From assembly GCA_019649035.1 (NCBI GenBank), contig BMAT01004661.1, positions 207,070-227,292 on the forward strand: DNA of 20,223 nt, read 5' to 3'. The translations under genes and the position numbers were made by a program. Shown piece after piece: positions 12,601-19,951 of the stretch (position 1 is its first letter; each line of letters begins with the position of its first letter). This stretch comes from Elysia marginata (lineage: Eukaryota > Mollusca > Gastropoda > Plakobranchidae). The notes below the pieces were generated by a model. That model was given only the letters and a program-made list of their open reading frames with translations, made no database searches and was not told the origin of the DNA.

Positions 12601-15600
12601 TATAGCTTGTGAAAGTCCTTTCACTATGAAACATATTTTAGTGGATTTTTTTGCTAAGCAGACAAAAATATTATAAGACAACTGATTTGCCCACATTATT
12701 TCGAGAGGTGAACACCCCTCAGATTTCTGATTATCTGAAGGAGATTGGATTATATAGCAAAATCTGAAGCAAATGTATAGAAAACTTTTGAAACTTGTAA
12801 ATAGCGTACAAGGTTTTTTAAACTTGATTTTAGTATATGAGAGAGGTTGGCAAGTTTATAGGGTCAAAGCAAACTAAATTTGAAGAGATCGTAAGCCCTG
12901 AGATCATCACTAATGATGGACTGGGCTTGTAAAAAATCCAATCAATCAATTCTACTGCCACCACTACTACTACTAGAGCTACCAATTCTACTACTACCAT
13001 TACCGATACCGCCACTACTGCTACCGCTAATACTACTACTGCTGCTGCTACTATTACTAATAAAGAGAGATAAAAAGATGGACTTTGACAGTTGTGAAGA
13101 AGAAATAGAGGAGCAGTCTTAGGCAGAGAGGGGAAAAGCAACATCATGGGAAAGGACATGAGAGAGAGAGAGATAGAGTCTGGCTTAAAAAGGAAGAGAG
13201 TGAGGTGAGCAAGTAACCATCTCTGAACATGGAAATAGAGATGCGAAAGAGAAAGCAAAGAGATTTGTTATCCTGAGAGGTTGAAACTGAAGTCAGTTTG
13301 ATGCGTTTTAGTTACTGAGATATTTTTCCTGAAAAAAGGCTGGAGGGGTAGATGTTCCCTTGTTTTTGTTTTGTTTTTGAAATAGTGCAAGAACCTTATT
13401 TGTATGTGTTTAGAATGGTAGAAGATCTAGCCTTGAGATCTTCCAATACTAAACTCATCAAGGCCGCCCACTGAATGAAGTCAAAATAACTATTAACAGA
13501 AATCGCATGAACGGGTCCTTATCCTTTCTCTTTAGTGTTGTGAGGCCGGCAGGCAAGAAAGAATACACGCAGTAATTCACATGTACAAACCAGGGCAGTG
13601 ACCTGACGACCGAATAGGGGCAACGAACTTTGCTCATTAGGGTGCTGCGCTCAAACCCGTATTTTACTGAATAAATAATGGAGGCAGCCACTGCGCAATC
13701 AAATGATTGAAATATTGTAAAGGTATGAAATTAGCAGTGGAGAGAAGTAAGCTTTTTAGTGGAAATGCCCGAAATGTCTGCCCTTAGTATGATTTGAACC
13801 TTCGACTTATAGATGCTCCGGCACCCACCACCTTGCCACTTAGAAAAACATAGCTTAAACCATGTCGCCACTACGCTCCTTAAAAAAAGGAGTTTCATGG
13901 CAAAGGTCATTTTACTGATACACCGCGAGTATTAGGCATAAGTAGCCTGCATAGACCCAATTTTACCAACACTTGTAAAAATTGATACACAGAAAAAAAG
14001 GAAAAAAGGATAGATGGCTCATGAGATCTGTATTTTTCAGCTTGTCAAAAAACTCAGGGACTTTTCCAGGACTTTTTTGGTGAAACCAAAATTCAAGTAT
14101 TTTTCCAGGATTCCTGGAATTTCCAGGATCTCCTGAGAAACCTGCTACTACTTCATGTATAAATAAATACCAGCAGTGCAAGCAAGATACAGAACAACAC
14201 ATGTGGCCTATGAAATGAATCTGAAAGTTAACAATGCTGAACTTAAGTTAACCCAAAAGAATCAACGTAACAACATTGGTATCGATACAAACCAGATTTT
14301 TTATAAGGTCTAGCCTAGCCTACATTTGCACACAGTGTGTATGGATACATGATGCCATTGCATTGAATTCTGTAACCTACTTACAATGGATCCGCATTCC
14401 ATCCACTCACTGAGCCCGCGCACAGGGCTTGCTAGCCTAAGTATATAGCACTGAGCTGTTTTGGACATGCGATGTGTAGGGTGGGGAAACACTTTTAAAA
14501 TCACTTTTATTATTACGATACCTTTTTTCTAACATACATAATAATTCAGTCGCATGCAAAAAAGGTTAAGTAAGGCATCCTTAGATTTTCAATGTCAGGT
14601 AAGAGCTGGTTAATTATTGACTGGTCCATTTTTGGCACACAACATACAGGGAAAGTTAAGAGTAAAAATGAGTTAAGTGCTAAAATATATGTACAGTTAA
14701 ATTTTACATCAACATTTAGATTCAGATCTATACAAAAAGCAATACAAACATATGAATTTACAACAAAAAAATGGCATTCTTGTGTAGCTCAGAAATCAGC
14801 TCATAAAGATACCCAAAATATTAATATACAGACTTATCAAATTTTACTAATATCAGATACAAAATTACCCATATCTAAAGAATCATCCACATGCTAATAA
14901 CTATCCAGTTACATTCTCAAACATAAAAAGGACTGTATCCATGCACAGTACCTCAACTAATCTGTGCAGCAATGGACACAACCAGTCTTCATTCATCTCA
15001 GAGAGGCTGTCAATAAAAACAATCACATCTCCTGAAGCAGCCTTAGCCCCTTGAGTTCGGGCAATCCCCCTTCCTGCATAGAATATAAAGTGAAGATGCA
15101 CTTAAAATTAGCTTGTCTTGCAAACCTGCATACATCTTTATATCGCCAAAAGCTATCAAAACAAGTTTTTTTCTACTCTTCAGTTGACTTTGTTCTTCTG
15201 CTCTATGCTGTAAATGTGAACTTGTCTTGGTCCAATTTGAAAAGCCTTAAAAGACTAACAAAGCTTTTTTTTTTTTAAACCTGCAAACCTCACAAAAACT
15301 TTTAGAAACATATTAATATTTGATTCGTTTTTTCTTTTTGTTTCTAGTTTCTTTTCCATTTTCCCAATAAAACAAGTAAAACACAAACCCTTCTCATCCC
15401 CACTGAAAGCCTTAAATTTTGAAAACTATTTTACAAGAATCTGAAATATAAATATAAATATACATGTGTTGCATGTAGAGTTGGCAGTTAACCTCCACAA
15501 AAATGGTCATCAAAGCATTTATCGCCAGACTGGCAATATTACTCGCTCAAGCACATATGTCTCGCTCTCTATCCAAGTGAGTCATAAGTCAAATGGCTTA

Positions 15601-18600
15601 GTTTTGATATAGACGTTTAAAGCTTTGTGAGTGTTCAGAAGTCAATTTTTTTTTCAGGCTAAAACCATTTTCTTAACAGTTTTCACACCTAACTCATGTT
15701 GAAATTTCATGTTTTATGTGCTTAATTTTAGTTGATACGGCTGCTAAAGCCCCAATACCTGTATATTTGTCTGAACTTTAAATGGCGTTTTCTCCCTTTT
15801 TTTATAATTTCACAAGACCCTGCCAACTTCAAATGGCTATAACTTCATACAGAAACATGATAGAGCTTTTCTGGTTTTTGTATTTGAAAGTAGAGAAAAC
15901 AAGCTTTTCTGTGATACCAATATCTGACTACCTTCCAATTTCGACTTACAGCTTAACTCTCCCCCCTAGGTCCAGAGCTGCAGTTAAAATTTTCTTTAAT
16001 CTGTAGATGTTGGCAAAAACTGGTTTTATTGTTCTCAAAAGTTTAAGATACTATGCAATGGCATTAGAAATGTACTTAGATGAATAATGCTTCCCTGAAA
16101 TGACTTTTGTGAGTAAATTTTAAGAATTTTTGAGTGTTTTGGACTGATTTTGGATGTCCTTGTGTAACCATAAACAATCATGTATATCTGAGGCCAACAC
16201 CGCCACAAAATTAACAAATAAAAGGAGAAAAACATAACAAAAATTGAAATTCAATGTGAAACTAACCTCATAAAGTACTAAAATCCATTTGAAAATACTC
16301 CATCAAGTAATCCAGAATAGATCAATACTCCAGAACTTGATAGAAATATGACACTAAGTCCACCTATATTTGATCGATTTCTAGATCTAGGTCTAAATTG
16401 CATTTTTGGGGCAATTTTTATTGAATTCTAGCTCACAACCATCTTCATGTTAAAAACGAAACTTAAGGTCACAACAACAGAAGTCTTTTACTTGGACAGG
16501 ATTTTAATCAAACGTGGATTGGAAAAACAAATGGACTATCCTTATCGTATACAAGTCTCCGGTCCCTTTAGCATAGGAAACTGTAACGAATATATGTCTC
16601 CCGTCCTTTCCACGTTGGAAATTGCGACACATGTATACATCTACAGTCACTTGAGTGTTAAAGACTTATTTTGACTGGTTACAGACATATTTTACTTAAA
16701 AAACATTTCTTATCAAAATTAAATATGATCATTTTGCTGTTAAATAAAAAATAATTTATGTCTGTTTTAATTTTGACAGGCTTGTAAGTTTGTTAGGTTT
16801 GAGGGGGAGGGGCGGTACGCTTTTCTTTTGAAAGCTACTCACTCACCTTTAGGATTTCTGTTCCTAATAACTTTAATGCCTTGTGACTGTTCCAAAAGAA
16901 TGCCTGCTTTTGCTGTAAAATAAGAAGAATTAAAATATAAGATGGGTCTTGACTCATTCTTTTGATATGCTCAGTTACAAAAGCAAAACCGTAAGTCCTC
17001 CATCACGCCCTGAGGTCTGTTTTTATGACTCCATTAATCTTATACATGTATTACTATAGTTAAAAGCTTGTCCTGATTTTCAAAACCTATACTGAGGCCT
17101 GAAATATCTCCTATAATTCACAAGCAGCTCAAACATTGCATGGCAACATAGCAAGGACGGATCTTTTCAAAAACCCCATATTTCCAAACCTCTATAATTA
17201 ACTGGAAAAAAAACAGTAATTGCATTTTTGTCTCACCTAAAAAAATGAAAAGCTAATTTCATCATCTTGGATAAAAAAAAAAAAAAAAGATAAATGCAAC
17301 TTAATTTACTACCCAAAAAGAATGGTTTCACAGGCAACAGTTTTCTCCCTGAAATATCTTACCATCAGAACATCCATCATCTACAAGAATTATTTCCTTG
17401 ATCAATGCAGGTTTGGATCTTTCAACAATGCTGATTTAAGAAAGGAGAAAAAAAACGGTGTATTTAGGTGATTATAAATGATATAATTTTTTATAGTTCT
17501 CCTTAAAAATTAAACTTTAAAACATTTCATCCGTAATTGCATCTATGTCTGATAATTTTTTTTTTTACCACAATGAAGGTTGCAAATGAGATTCCACAAG
17601 AAAAAATAGTTCAAATGCTTTGCAACCAGCTTTAATGGCTCAGGAAACATAAAGTAAATCTGTTGCGCCTAGAAAGCCATGGAAAAACCATCACCTCAAA
17701 TATCATTGTCAAAAAAAGTTGTTAGTTCTTACTCATTTAACTGCTTTTGAAAAATAATGTTAGTCCAGAGGTTAGATTTTCTTGTGTAGTTGTTTAAAAT
17801 TTAACACAGAAAAAAAAAAAAGATGATCAAACCTTGCAATGTTTCTGAGCAATACTGATCTGTCCACTTCTTGATAGGTGACAATAACACTCACTGATGG
17901 TATTTTTAACTTTGATAAGGGACACTTGCATCTGGTGAGGATGGGAAAAAGTCATTACAACATTCTAACGGATTTGATCATCTTAAACTATTATTTGGAA
18001 TCAAACAGTAAACATCGATCTATATCAACATGCAAAAGATAAGACTAGGAAAAGAAAAAAAATGGTTTGGAAACATAATTATGTATTTGTTTCTGGTTAT
18101 TAACAGAGAGGCTGCTAAAACCTCATCAATCAAACTTGATTAGGCTTTAGAAGGCTTTCCATGAGTGTGTGTATTTATGTAGAAAAGCCAACTACCAATT
18201 TATGAATTATACTGTTGGTAACCTGACAAGAGGAGAAAAACTTTGCTCTTGTCTCTATGGCTTTGTTGCATTTTGCAGCATTGGTAGACACAAGAAAAGG
18301 GAAAAAAAACAAGCAGATCATAAGATATCACCATTTTGTGTAATAAAAGTGGGTCAAGGGCGTAAACTCAAGGCCATGAAGTCTCAAATTTAAACAAATC
18401 TGTGTAGAGGTTCGGTCTAAACTAAATCCTTGCAACAAAGAAAAAAGTTTATTTCCATTCCAGTGTTTTTTAATTGTTGGCAGGTGTATTAATAAAAGTA
18501 ATCTAGAGGAATGGCTTTCCACTTTGTAAATACAGGTGCTTTTTCTTACTTTTCTTTTGCCCTATCCCATCTTCCCAACAAATGGAAATAAAAGTTTCAC

Positions 18601-19197
18601 CCATTAACATAGCTCGTTCCACTGCGTTAAACTGACAATAATCACTTTCATTTATAGAATGGTATCATTGATCCTACAATTCACATTTCACTCACTATAA
18701 ACAAAAAAAAATAAACACTTAATTGATTTGAATCAAAACAAAGTAGCAAGTTTTCAACCGAAACTTAAAAGGCTACTATATGTCCTAACATCTCCATTTT
18801 TGTACAAAGACGAAGAGGAAGAAATGAGAAGCTTTTCTTGGTTTTCTCTTAAACTTGAAAAATGCAGATTCTGTGTCTTAGAAGAACATTCTTCAATAAG
18901 AGATTTTCTGGGGAAAAGGGTAGGGTCATTGAGTTGTTTGAATGAAGATTAAGTAACTGCCTAAATTCCCAACATATTGATAATTGCCATACATTAAAGT
19001 GTGTAAATATCATCGTTTTTAGCCGGAATAGAAAATACACACCCTCGACTCCTTGTTTCTGGTAAATTCCGCGAGGGTGGTATTGAAAGACTTTTAGTTA
19101 GGCTGTAGTCAAGGTGTTGAATCAATAACATGGAGTCACCTTTTTCAGAACTAGGGATGAAGTGCAGCTTTTTTAAGGCAGAGATATCCAAATGAAC
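506..19197 (-). CDS. GALNT-like: Split gene for a divergent polypeptide GalNAc-transferase (GT27), probable pseudoenzyme; partial at both ends
   Basis: Twelve minus-strand exons join with GT/AG introns and matching phases into 407 codons without a stop. By family knowledge, GALNTs are Golgi type II membrane proteins that transfer GalNAc from UDP-GalNAc to Ser/Thr of mucin-type substrates, using Mn2+. Blocks seen in order (partial residue numbers): [10 protein letters not shown] (43-53), PSVSVIV (63-69), KEIILVDD (96-103), [13 protein letters not shown] (148-160), PVFDAI-ETFQY, GGIDWSL-FHW (from about 199), LGKYD (248-252), LRAWLCGG (267-274), VPCSRVG (279-285), [23 protein letters not shown], then [12 protein letters not shown] opening the ricin-type lectin domain. 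Block order and spacing follow human GALNT2 closely. Expected metal ligands are changed: DxH is D151-S-L153, and the His of VGH is L286. The transmembrane anchor and most of the lectin domain are outside the window. Family assignment is very secure; loss of activity is inferred. Confidence 0.95.
633..1598 (-). other. Intron, nothing recognised
   Basis: 966 bp of A+T-rich sequence between exons 11 and 12. I see no repeat, RNA gene or coding stretch in it. Confidence 0.75.
1599..1682 (-). CDS. GALNT-like exon 11 (linker between catalytic and lectin domains)
   Basis: One nt, 27 codons and 2 nt; acceptor TTTTCAG, consensus donor GTAAGT. It encodes [20 protein letters not shown] and SSVYPQL, matching IxSRLELRKKLxCKPFKWYLENVYPEL. 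The exon is short and easy to miss: exons 10 and 12 also join in frame without it, so a transcript that skips it would stay open. Confidence 0.93.
1683..3033 (-). other. Intron with one LINE fragment
   Basis: 1351 bp between exons 10 and 11. It is featureless except for the LINE remnant at 2584-2892. A short G/C-richer patch at 2150-2200 did not match any other repeat in the window. Confidence 0.75.
2584..2892 (-). mobile_element. Non-LTR retrotransposon (LINE) 3' fragment, C-terminal tail of the polymerase ORF
   Basis: A 102-codon open frame without internal stops has the typical C-terminal tail of endonuclease-reverse-transcriptase LINEs: [10 protein letters not shown], then [18 protein letters not shown], then AEM-W-LE-IAQDR-W-FVDGLC. 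This tail follows the reverse transcriptase and RNase-type regions, which are absent, so the copy is 5'-truncated. It ends with an AAG-rich stretch (2560-2580). It lies in the same orientation as the host gene, inside an intron. The clade cannot be fixed from the tail alone. The intact frame suggests a fairly young insertion or chance preservation. Confidence 0.85.
3034..3126 (-). CDS. GALNT-like exon 10 (end of catalytic domain)
   Basis: One nt, 30 codons and 2 nt; acceptor CTCAG, consensus donor GTGAGT. It encodes [20 protein letters not shown] then [10 protein letters not shown], matching [30 protein letters not shown]. The Met codon at the 5' junction is split with exon 9. Confidence 0.95.
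3127..3983 (-). other. Intron, nothing recognised
   Basis: 857 bp between exons 9 and 10. It has A-rich tracts at 3548-3573 but no repeat or coding signal that I can support. The next intron (4111-4407, 297 bp) is likewise empty. Confidence 0.75.
3984..4110 (-). CDS. GALNT-like exon 9 (CGG and PCSRVG blocks; second metal His lost)
   Basis: Two nt, 41 codons and 2 nt; acceptor TGCAG, consensus donor GTAAGT. It encodes [20 protein letters not shown] then [10 protein letters not shown], matching [28 protein letters not shown]. The His of VGH (H359 of GALNT2, a Mn2+ ligand) is Leu 286. The YTFPGG loop that follows in active enzymes is not recognisable. Confidence 0.95.
4408..4511 (-). CDS. GALNT-like exon 8 (WGGEN block, altered)
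   Basis: One nt, 34 codons and 1 nt; acceptor GTTAG, donor GTAAAC. It encodes [20 protein letters not shown] followed by [14 protein letters not shown]. This aligns without gaps to TPMIAGGLFVxDxxxFxxLGKYDxxMDVWGGENLEIS. In the WGGEN pentapeptide Trp is Thr 258, the second Gly is Val 260, Glu 261 is kept and Asn is Asp 262. The AGG turn before the beta strand reads SGA. Confidence 0.94.
4512..6649 (-). other. Intron with a LINE copy; remainder featureless
   Basis: 2138 bp between exons 7 and 8. The left third holds the LINE at about 4583-5273. From 5274 to 6649 I see only A+T-rich unique-looking sequence; the small open frame at 5898-6086 has no family resemblance. Confidence 0.7.
4583..5273 (+). 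mobile_element. 5'-truncated LINE copy 1: RNase H end, C-terminal Cys/His motif and AATC-type tail
   Basis: The plus strand opens in the last part of a LINE RNase H domain ([18 protein letters not shown], the usual H-GI-GNE-D-AK block). After one frameshift near 4790 and an in-frame TAA near 4855, it continues with [20 protein letters not shown] followed by VKHILVEC, a C-x2-C-H-x4-C motif typical of the C terminus of I/Jockey-type LINEs. The coding part ends at 5116. A 3' UTR follows and ends in a short AATC/AATCA repeat rather than poly(A). The copy is antisense to the host gene. The clade (I/Nimb-like favoured) is inference. Confidence 0.88.
6650..6737 (-). CDS. GALNT-like exon 7 (GGFDW block)
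   Basis: Two nt, 28 codons and 2 nt; acceptor AACAG, donor GTAAAT. With the split Gly it gives [11 protein letters not shown], the family's GGFDWxLxFxW, then a Ser-rich loop and SDFTMPIK, the equivalent of xxPIKTP. The Ser-rich loop is where active enzymes carry the Arg-rich RRxxR loop. Confidence 0.94.
7402..7626 (-). repeat. tRNA-like SINE candidate, copy A
   Basis: It is clearly homologous along its length to 13669-13908. Shared blocks include CAGCCACTGCGCAATCAAAT, AGTGGAAATGCCCGAAATGT, CCTTGCCACTTAGA and GGAGTTTCATGG. On the minus strand it has an A-box-like TGGCAAGGCGATGG; the B-box region is degraded in this copy. A hairpin lies at 7579-7619 (ACCATG...CTCCTTT / AAAGGAG...CATGGT). No coding capacity. 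Confidence 0.7.
7795..7850 (-). repeat. SINE candidate, copy C (3' end fragment)
   Basis: GTGGAGGCAGCCACTGCGCG and the following ATCAAATGATTGAAAGATTTT repeat the left end of copies A and B. Homology stops after about 55 bp, so this is a fragment truncated at its 5' side, less than 200 bp from copy A. Confidence 0.7.
8625..9384. mobile_element. Non-autonomous TA-flanked DNA transposon with pogo/Tigger-style ends
   Basis: The left end TA-CAGTGCGCACCAC at 8623 is mirrored by GAGGTGTGCACTG-TA ending at 9386. The terminal 14 bases differ at one site, and imperfect inverted similarity extends to about 25 bp. TA duplications flank both ends, as in the Tc1/mariner/pogo superfamily. The CAGTG start and the TATTGATGTCGC/TATCGACAT-like subterminal stretches resemble pogo/Tigger ends. 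The 760-bp interior has no transposase frame, so it is an internally deleted or MITE-like copy. Superfamily is likely; the exact family is inference. Confidence 0.65.
9419..9506 (-). CDS. GALNT-like exon 6 (VxPxxDxI block)
   Basis: 29 codons plus 1 nt; acceptor TTCAAG, consensus donor GTAAGG. It encodes [20 protein letters not shown] and then KSLTTMLRG, matching VVSPIIDVIxxDxFxY and the following loop. The acceptor choice is fixed by phase 0 and by alternatives in this stretch giving an immediate stop. A DNA transposon ends 34 bp beyond its donor side, at 9384. Confidence 0.93.
10375..11071. repeat. Imperfect ACT trinucleotide array with higher-order period
   Basis: An ACT/CTA-rich satellite with interruptions. 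A core ACAATTATGACAACAAC recurs starting at 10423, 10489, 10557, 10656, 10722, 10791 and 10847 (one copy reads GAAAAC, others vary slightly). Spacings are 66, 68, 99, 66, 69 and 56, so the array grew as a 66-69 bp higher-order unit and not only as a 3-bp repeat. Beyond 10870 it is plain degenerate ACT/ACC/GCT triplets up to the mariner border. The long Thr, Leu and Val open frames here are by-products of the repeat. Confidence 0.92.
11072..12457 (-). mobile_element. Mariner (IS630-Tc1-mariner) DNA transposon, near full length, inactive
   Basis: 1386 bp bounded by TA duplications (11070-11071 and 12458-12459). The 33-bp terminal inverted repeats are 11072-11104 and 12425-12457: YGAGGGCTCTTTCA, six differing bases, then ACCGAAAAATGCC. 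A degraded D34D transposase runs on the minus strand between them. It was inserted into the ACT array, whose triplets directly abut the left end. Similar length and ends to canonical mariners (about 1.3 kb) make the call firm. Confidence 0.96.
11178..12295 (-). pseudogene. Mariner transposase, D34D type, frameshifted
   Basis: The start ATG at 12295 opens [20 protein letters not shown], the usual mariner helix-turn-helix start. That frame closes at a TGA near 12136, where one extra base in a T run shifts the frame. The second block (11773-12111) holds [27 protein letters not shown] and [12 protein letters not shown] second disruption of 15 or more bases near 11773 separates it from the catalytic block, which holds [13 protein letters not shown] (first Asp), [21 protein letters not shown] (second Asp) and [13 protein letters not shown] (third Asp, 34 residues after the second). 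It ends CYVEK-stop at 11178. All three catalytic Asp residues are present. At least two frame breaks make it inactive. Confidence 0.95.
12458..12492. repeat. Short array remnant between mariner and LINE
   Basis: About 35 bp of degenerate triplet sequence (TTACCGTTACCGCTTTTACT) is wedged between the mariner right end and the LINE. TACTGCC here recurs just after the LINE tail (12953-12959), which might be its target duplication, but in a triplet repeat this may be chance. Confidence 0.55.
12493..12950 (+). mobile_element. 5'-truncated LINE copy 2 (tail of the same family as 4583-5273)
   Basis: Closely similar by eye to 4800-5273. Shared blocks: TGTGAGCAGACT, TCATGAATACCTTTTAAAAG, ACAACAACCCTATTGTA, GAGATTGGATTATAT, GGTTGGCAAGTTTATAGGGT and GATGGACTGGGCTTGTAAAA. 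It carries small indels relative to copy 1, including loss of the segment coding for the last Cys of the C-terminal motif. It ends in AATCAATCAAT and runs straight into ACT triplets, so it also landed in the array. It is shorter at its 5' end than copy 1 and lacks the RNase H block. Confidence 0.9.
12951..13068. repeat. Distal part of the ACT trinucleotide array
   Basis: Degenerate CTA/CTG/CCA triplets of the same type as 10375-11071 resume directly after the LINE tail and fade near 13065. It lacks the ACAATTATG core of the left part. Confidence 0.85.
13069..13668. other. Purine-rich then unique-looking stretch, nothing recognised
   Basis: 13070-13260 is A/G-rich with a short GAGAGAGAGAGA run at 13161-13172. 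13261-13668 shows no repeat or coding signal I can support. Confidence 0.6.
13669..13908 (-). repeat. tRNA-like SINE candidate, copy B (best preserved)
   Basis: Read on the minus strand it has an A-box-like TGGCAAGGTGG (rc of 13828-13838) and, about 40 nt later, a B-box-like GGTTCAAATC (rc of 13791-13800), the spacing of an RNA polymerase III promoter. The 3' part ends GGCTGCCTCCATTATTTATTC. The AATAAATA stretch at the end is shared with copy A, so it belongs to the element's tail. The 5' end contains a CCATG/CTCCTT hairpin. Homologous to 7402-7626. The family is not recognised. Confidence 0.72.
14036..14150. repeat. Fold-back repeat rich in CCAGGA/TCCTGG
   Basis: The segment has repeated TTTTCCAGGA and CTGGAATTTCCAGGA units, with outer CTCAGG (14051-14056) mirrored by CCTGAG (14131-14136). 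Such ACTTTTCCAGGA-type repeats are familiar as dispersed elements in many animal genomes. I cannot name the family. It has no coding function; the open frame through it is a by-product. Confidence 0.55.
14952..15073 (-). CDS. GALNT-like exon 5 (DxH metal-site block, altered)
   Basis: Two nt plus 40 codons; acceptor TGCAG, donor GTACTG, phase 0 exit. It encodes [20 protein letters not shown] followed by [13 protein letters not shown], matching GAAxAxGxVLTFLDSHCEx-N-xxWLEPLL. The first metal ligand Asp (D151) is present. The His two residues later (H226 in GALNT2 numbering, from memory) is Leu 153, and the following family Cys is Ser. Confidence 0.96.
15074..16846 (-). other. Intron, nothing recognised
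   Basis: 1773 bp between exons 4 and 5. Small plus-strand open frames at 15782-16006 and 16447-16674 resemble no family and show no splice context. No inverted repeats or SINE boxes were noticed. Confidence 0.7.
16847..16912 (-). CDS. GALNT-like exon 4 (RN motif region)
   Basis: Two nt, 21 codons and 1 nt; acceptor ACAG, donor GTGAGT (consensus). It encodes [17 protein letters not shown], corresponding to the KVRVLRNxxREGL region of GALNTs. The family's Glu-Gly-Leu after the basic stretch is replaced by Lys-Gly-Arg-Gly across the junction with exon 5. Confidence 0.93.
16913..17362 (-). other. Intron, nothing recognised
   Basis: 450 bp between exons 3 and 4 with an A run at 17273-17288. The neighbouring 402-bp intron (17431-17832) between exons 2 and 3 is similarly empty. 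Confidence 0.75.
17363..17430 (-). CDS. GALNT-like exon 3 (VDD nucleotide-binding strand)
   Basis: One nt, 22 codons and 1 nt; acceptor ATCAG, donor GTAAGA. It encodes [20 protein letters not shown] (Ser split with exon 2), matching [19 protein letters not shown] of active GALNTs almost residue for residue. Both Asp residues of VDD (102-103) are kept. Confidence 0.95.
17833..17931 (-). CDS. GALNT-like exon 2 (first beta strand of GT-A fold)
   Basis: One nt, 32 codons and 2 nt, with acceptor CCAG and donor GTTTGA. It encodes [20 protein letters not shown], which matches the GALNT block xTSVVIxFHNEARSxLLRT. The Thr that contacts uracil in GALNT2 (T143) is kept as T70. The His-Asn-Glu after it is Gln-Glu-Val (72-74), so H145 of GALNT2 is Gln here. 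Confidence 0.93.
17932..19042 (-). other. Intron, nothing recognised
   Basis: 1111 bp between exons 1 and 2. Open frames at 18169-18393, 18328-18522 and 18728-18952 have no recognisable product and are taken as chance. Confidence 0.7.
19043..19197 (-). CDS. GALNT-like exon 1 of those visible (end of stem, entry to catalytic domain)
   Basis: 51 codons plus 2 nt; the donor is GTGTGT after CGAGG. The 3' half reads [17 protein letters not shown], matching the GALNT block xxDRxLPDxRxxxC that precedes the GT-A domain. The split Gly codon is completed by exon 2, giving G-C-K-C-P. The upstream acceptor (CAG before GTTCATTTGG) is the only sensible AG after an in-frame TGA, but its pyrimidine tract is weak, so the 5' border is less certain than the 3' border. 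Confidence 0.78.
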
Positions 19198-19951
19198 CTG
19201 GTTCGTTATTTTCAAGATGGAAAACAGTAATCATGTAAAAACATTTTAGATAATTTGCTGCTCAAAAATATTAGTAAAATTACAAATAACAGAGGCACAG
19301 AAAGCAGTGGAAGAAATGCATCTGCTCGAGCGGAATTAAACTTTTTGATTGCTTTAGAATCTACACTTGGTACTGGTTAAACTACAAGTTCAGTACACGT
19401 GCATTGCTGAAAAGCATACATCAACATAGGTCTTTTCTGTACGTGACAGCTGTCTTTTGTCATCATTTTTCTACCGTTCACTTTTATGGTCTTTTAGACA
19501 TACATTTCAGTCCGAGGAATGACAAAAAATGAATTAACTAGTAGTTGTTGTGTTAAAGTAATCAAAAAAAAAGGAAGTAGAAATATCAATAGCAGAAAAT
19601 ATGGATATGGTTATAATGGATCAGTTGCTATATTACTACTGCAACTATTACAAAAAACTACTATTTGCAGAGCCCAAACCTAAAATTATGTGAAACAAAA
19701 TATAAGAATATAAATTGATAATACAATTGCATATATTTTTTTCAATTGGAAGTTAATAAAAGCAGCAAACTAAAAGGCTGCAACTTTTCGTTGTCTATTT
19801 GACAAAAAAAATTTTTCCACAGTATACTAGCATGGACTTATAAAACAGCAAACATTTCATATACATTAACATTTGTTCCTTAATAACATTTTCCGGCAGT
19901 TTAAAAATAGATACGCAAGCAAATCCATTTAACTTTCAAAAACCATATATA
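19198..19951. other. Upstream intron of the GALNT-like gene, nothing recognised
   Basis: An A+T-rich stretch 5' of the first visible exon. No exon for the transmembrane anchor or stem could be supported here, so those exons probably lie beyond 20223. Confidence 0.6.

Larger units (their letters stand above)
9507..14951 (-). other. Large 5.4-kb intron filled by nested repeats
   Basis: This lies between exons 5 and 6. 9507-10370 holds nothing recognised. 10375-13068 is an ACT-type array split by mariner and a LINE tail. 13069-13668 is purine-rich then unique-looking. A SINE copy lies at 13669-13908 and a fold-back repeat at about 14036-14150. 14151-14951 holds nothing recognised; its small open frames match no family. 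Confidence 0.75.

Noticed and set aside
13785-13845. Possible tRNA gene
   Set aside because: A- and B-box-like motifs are present but no cloverleaf with paired acceptor stem could be drawn, and the segment is part of a dispersed repeat.
16447-16674. 75-residue plus-strand open frame within an intron
   Set aside because: No recognisable motif, antisense to the host gene, and no splice or promoter context.
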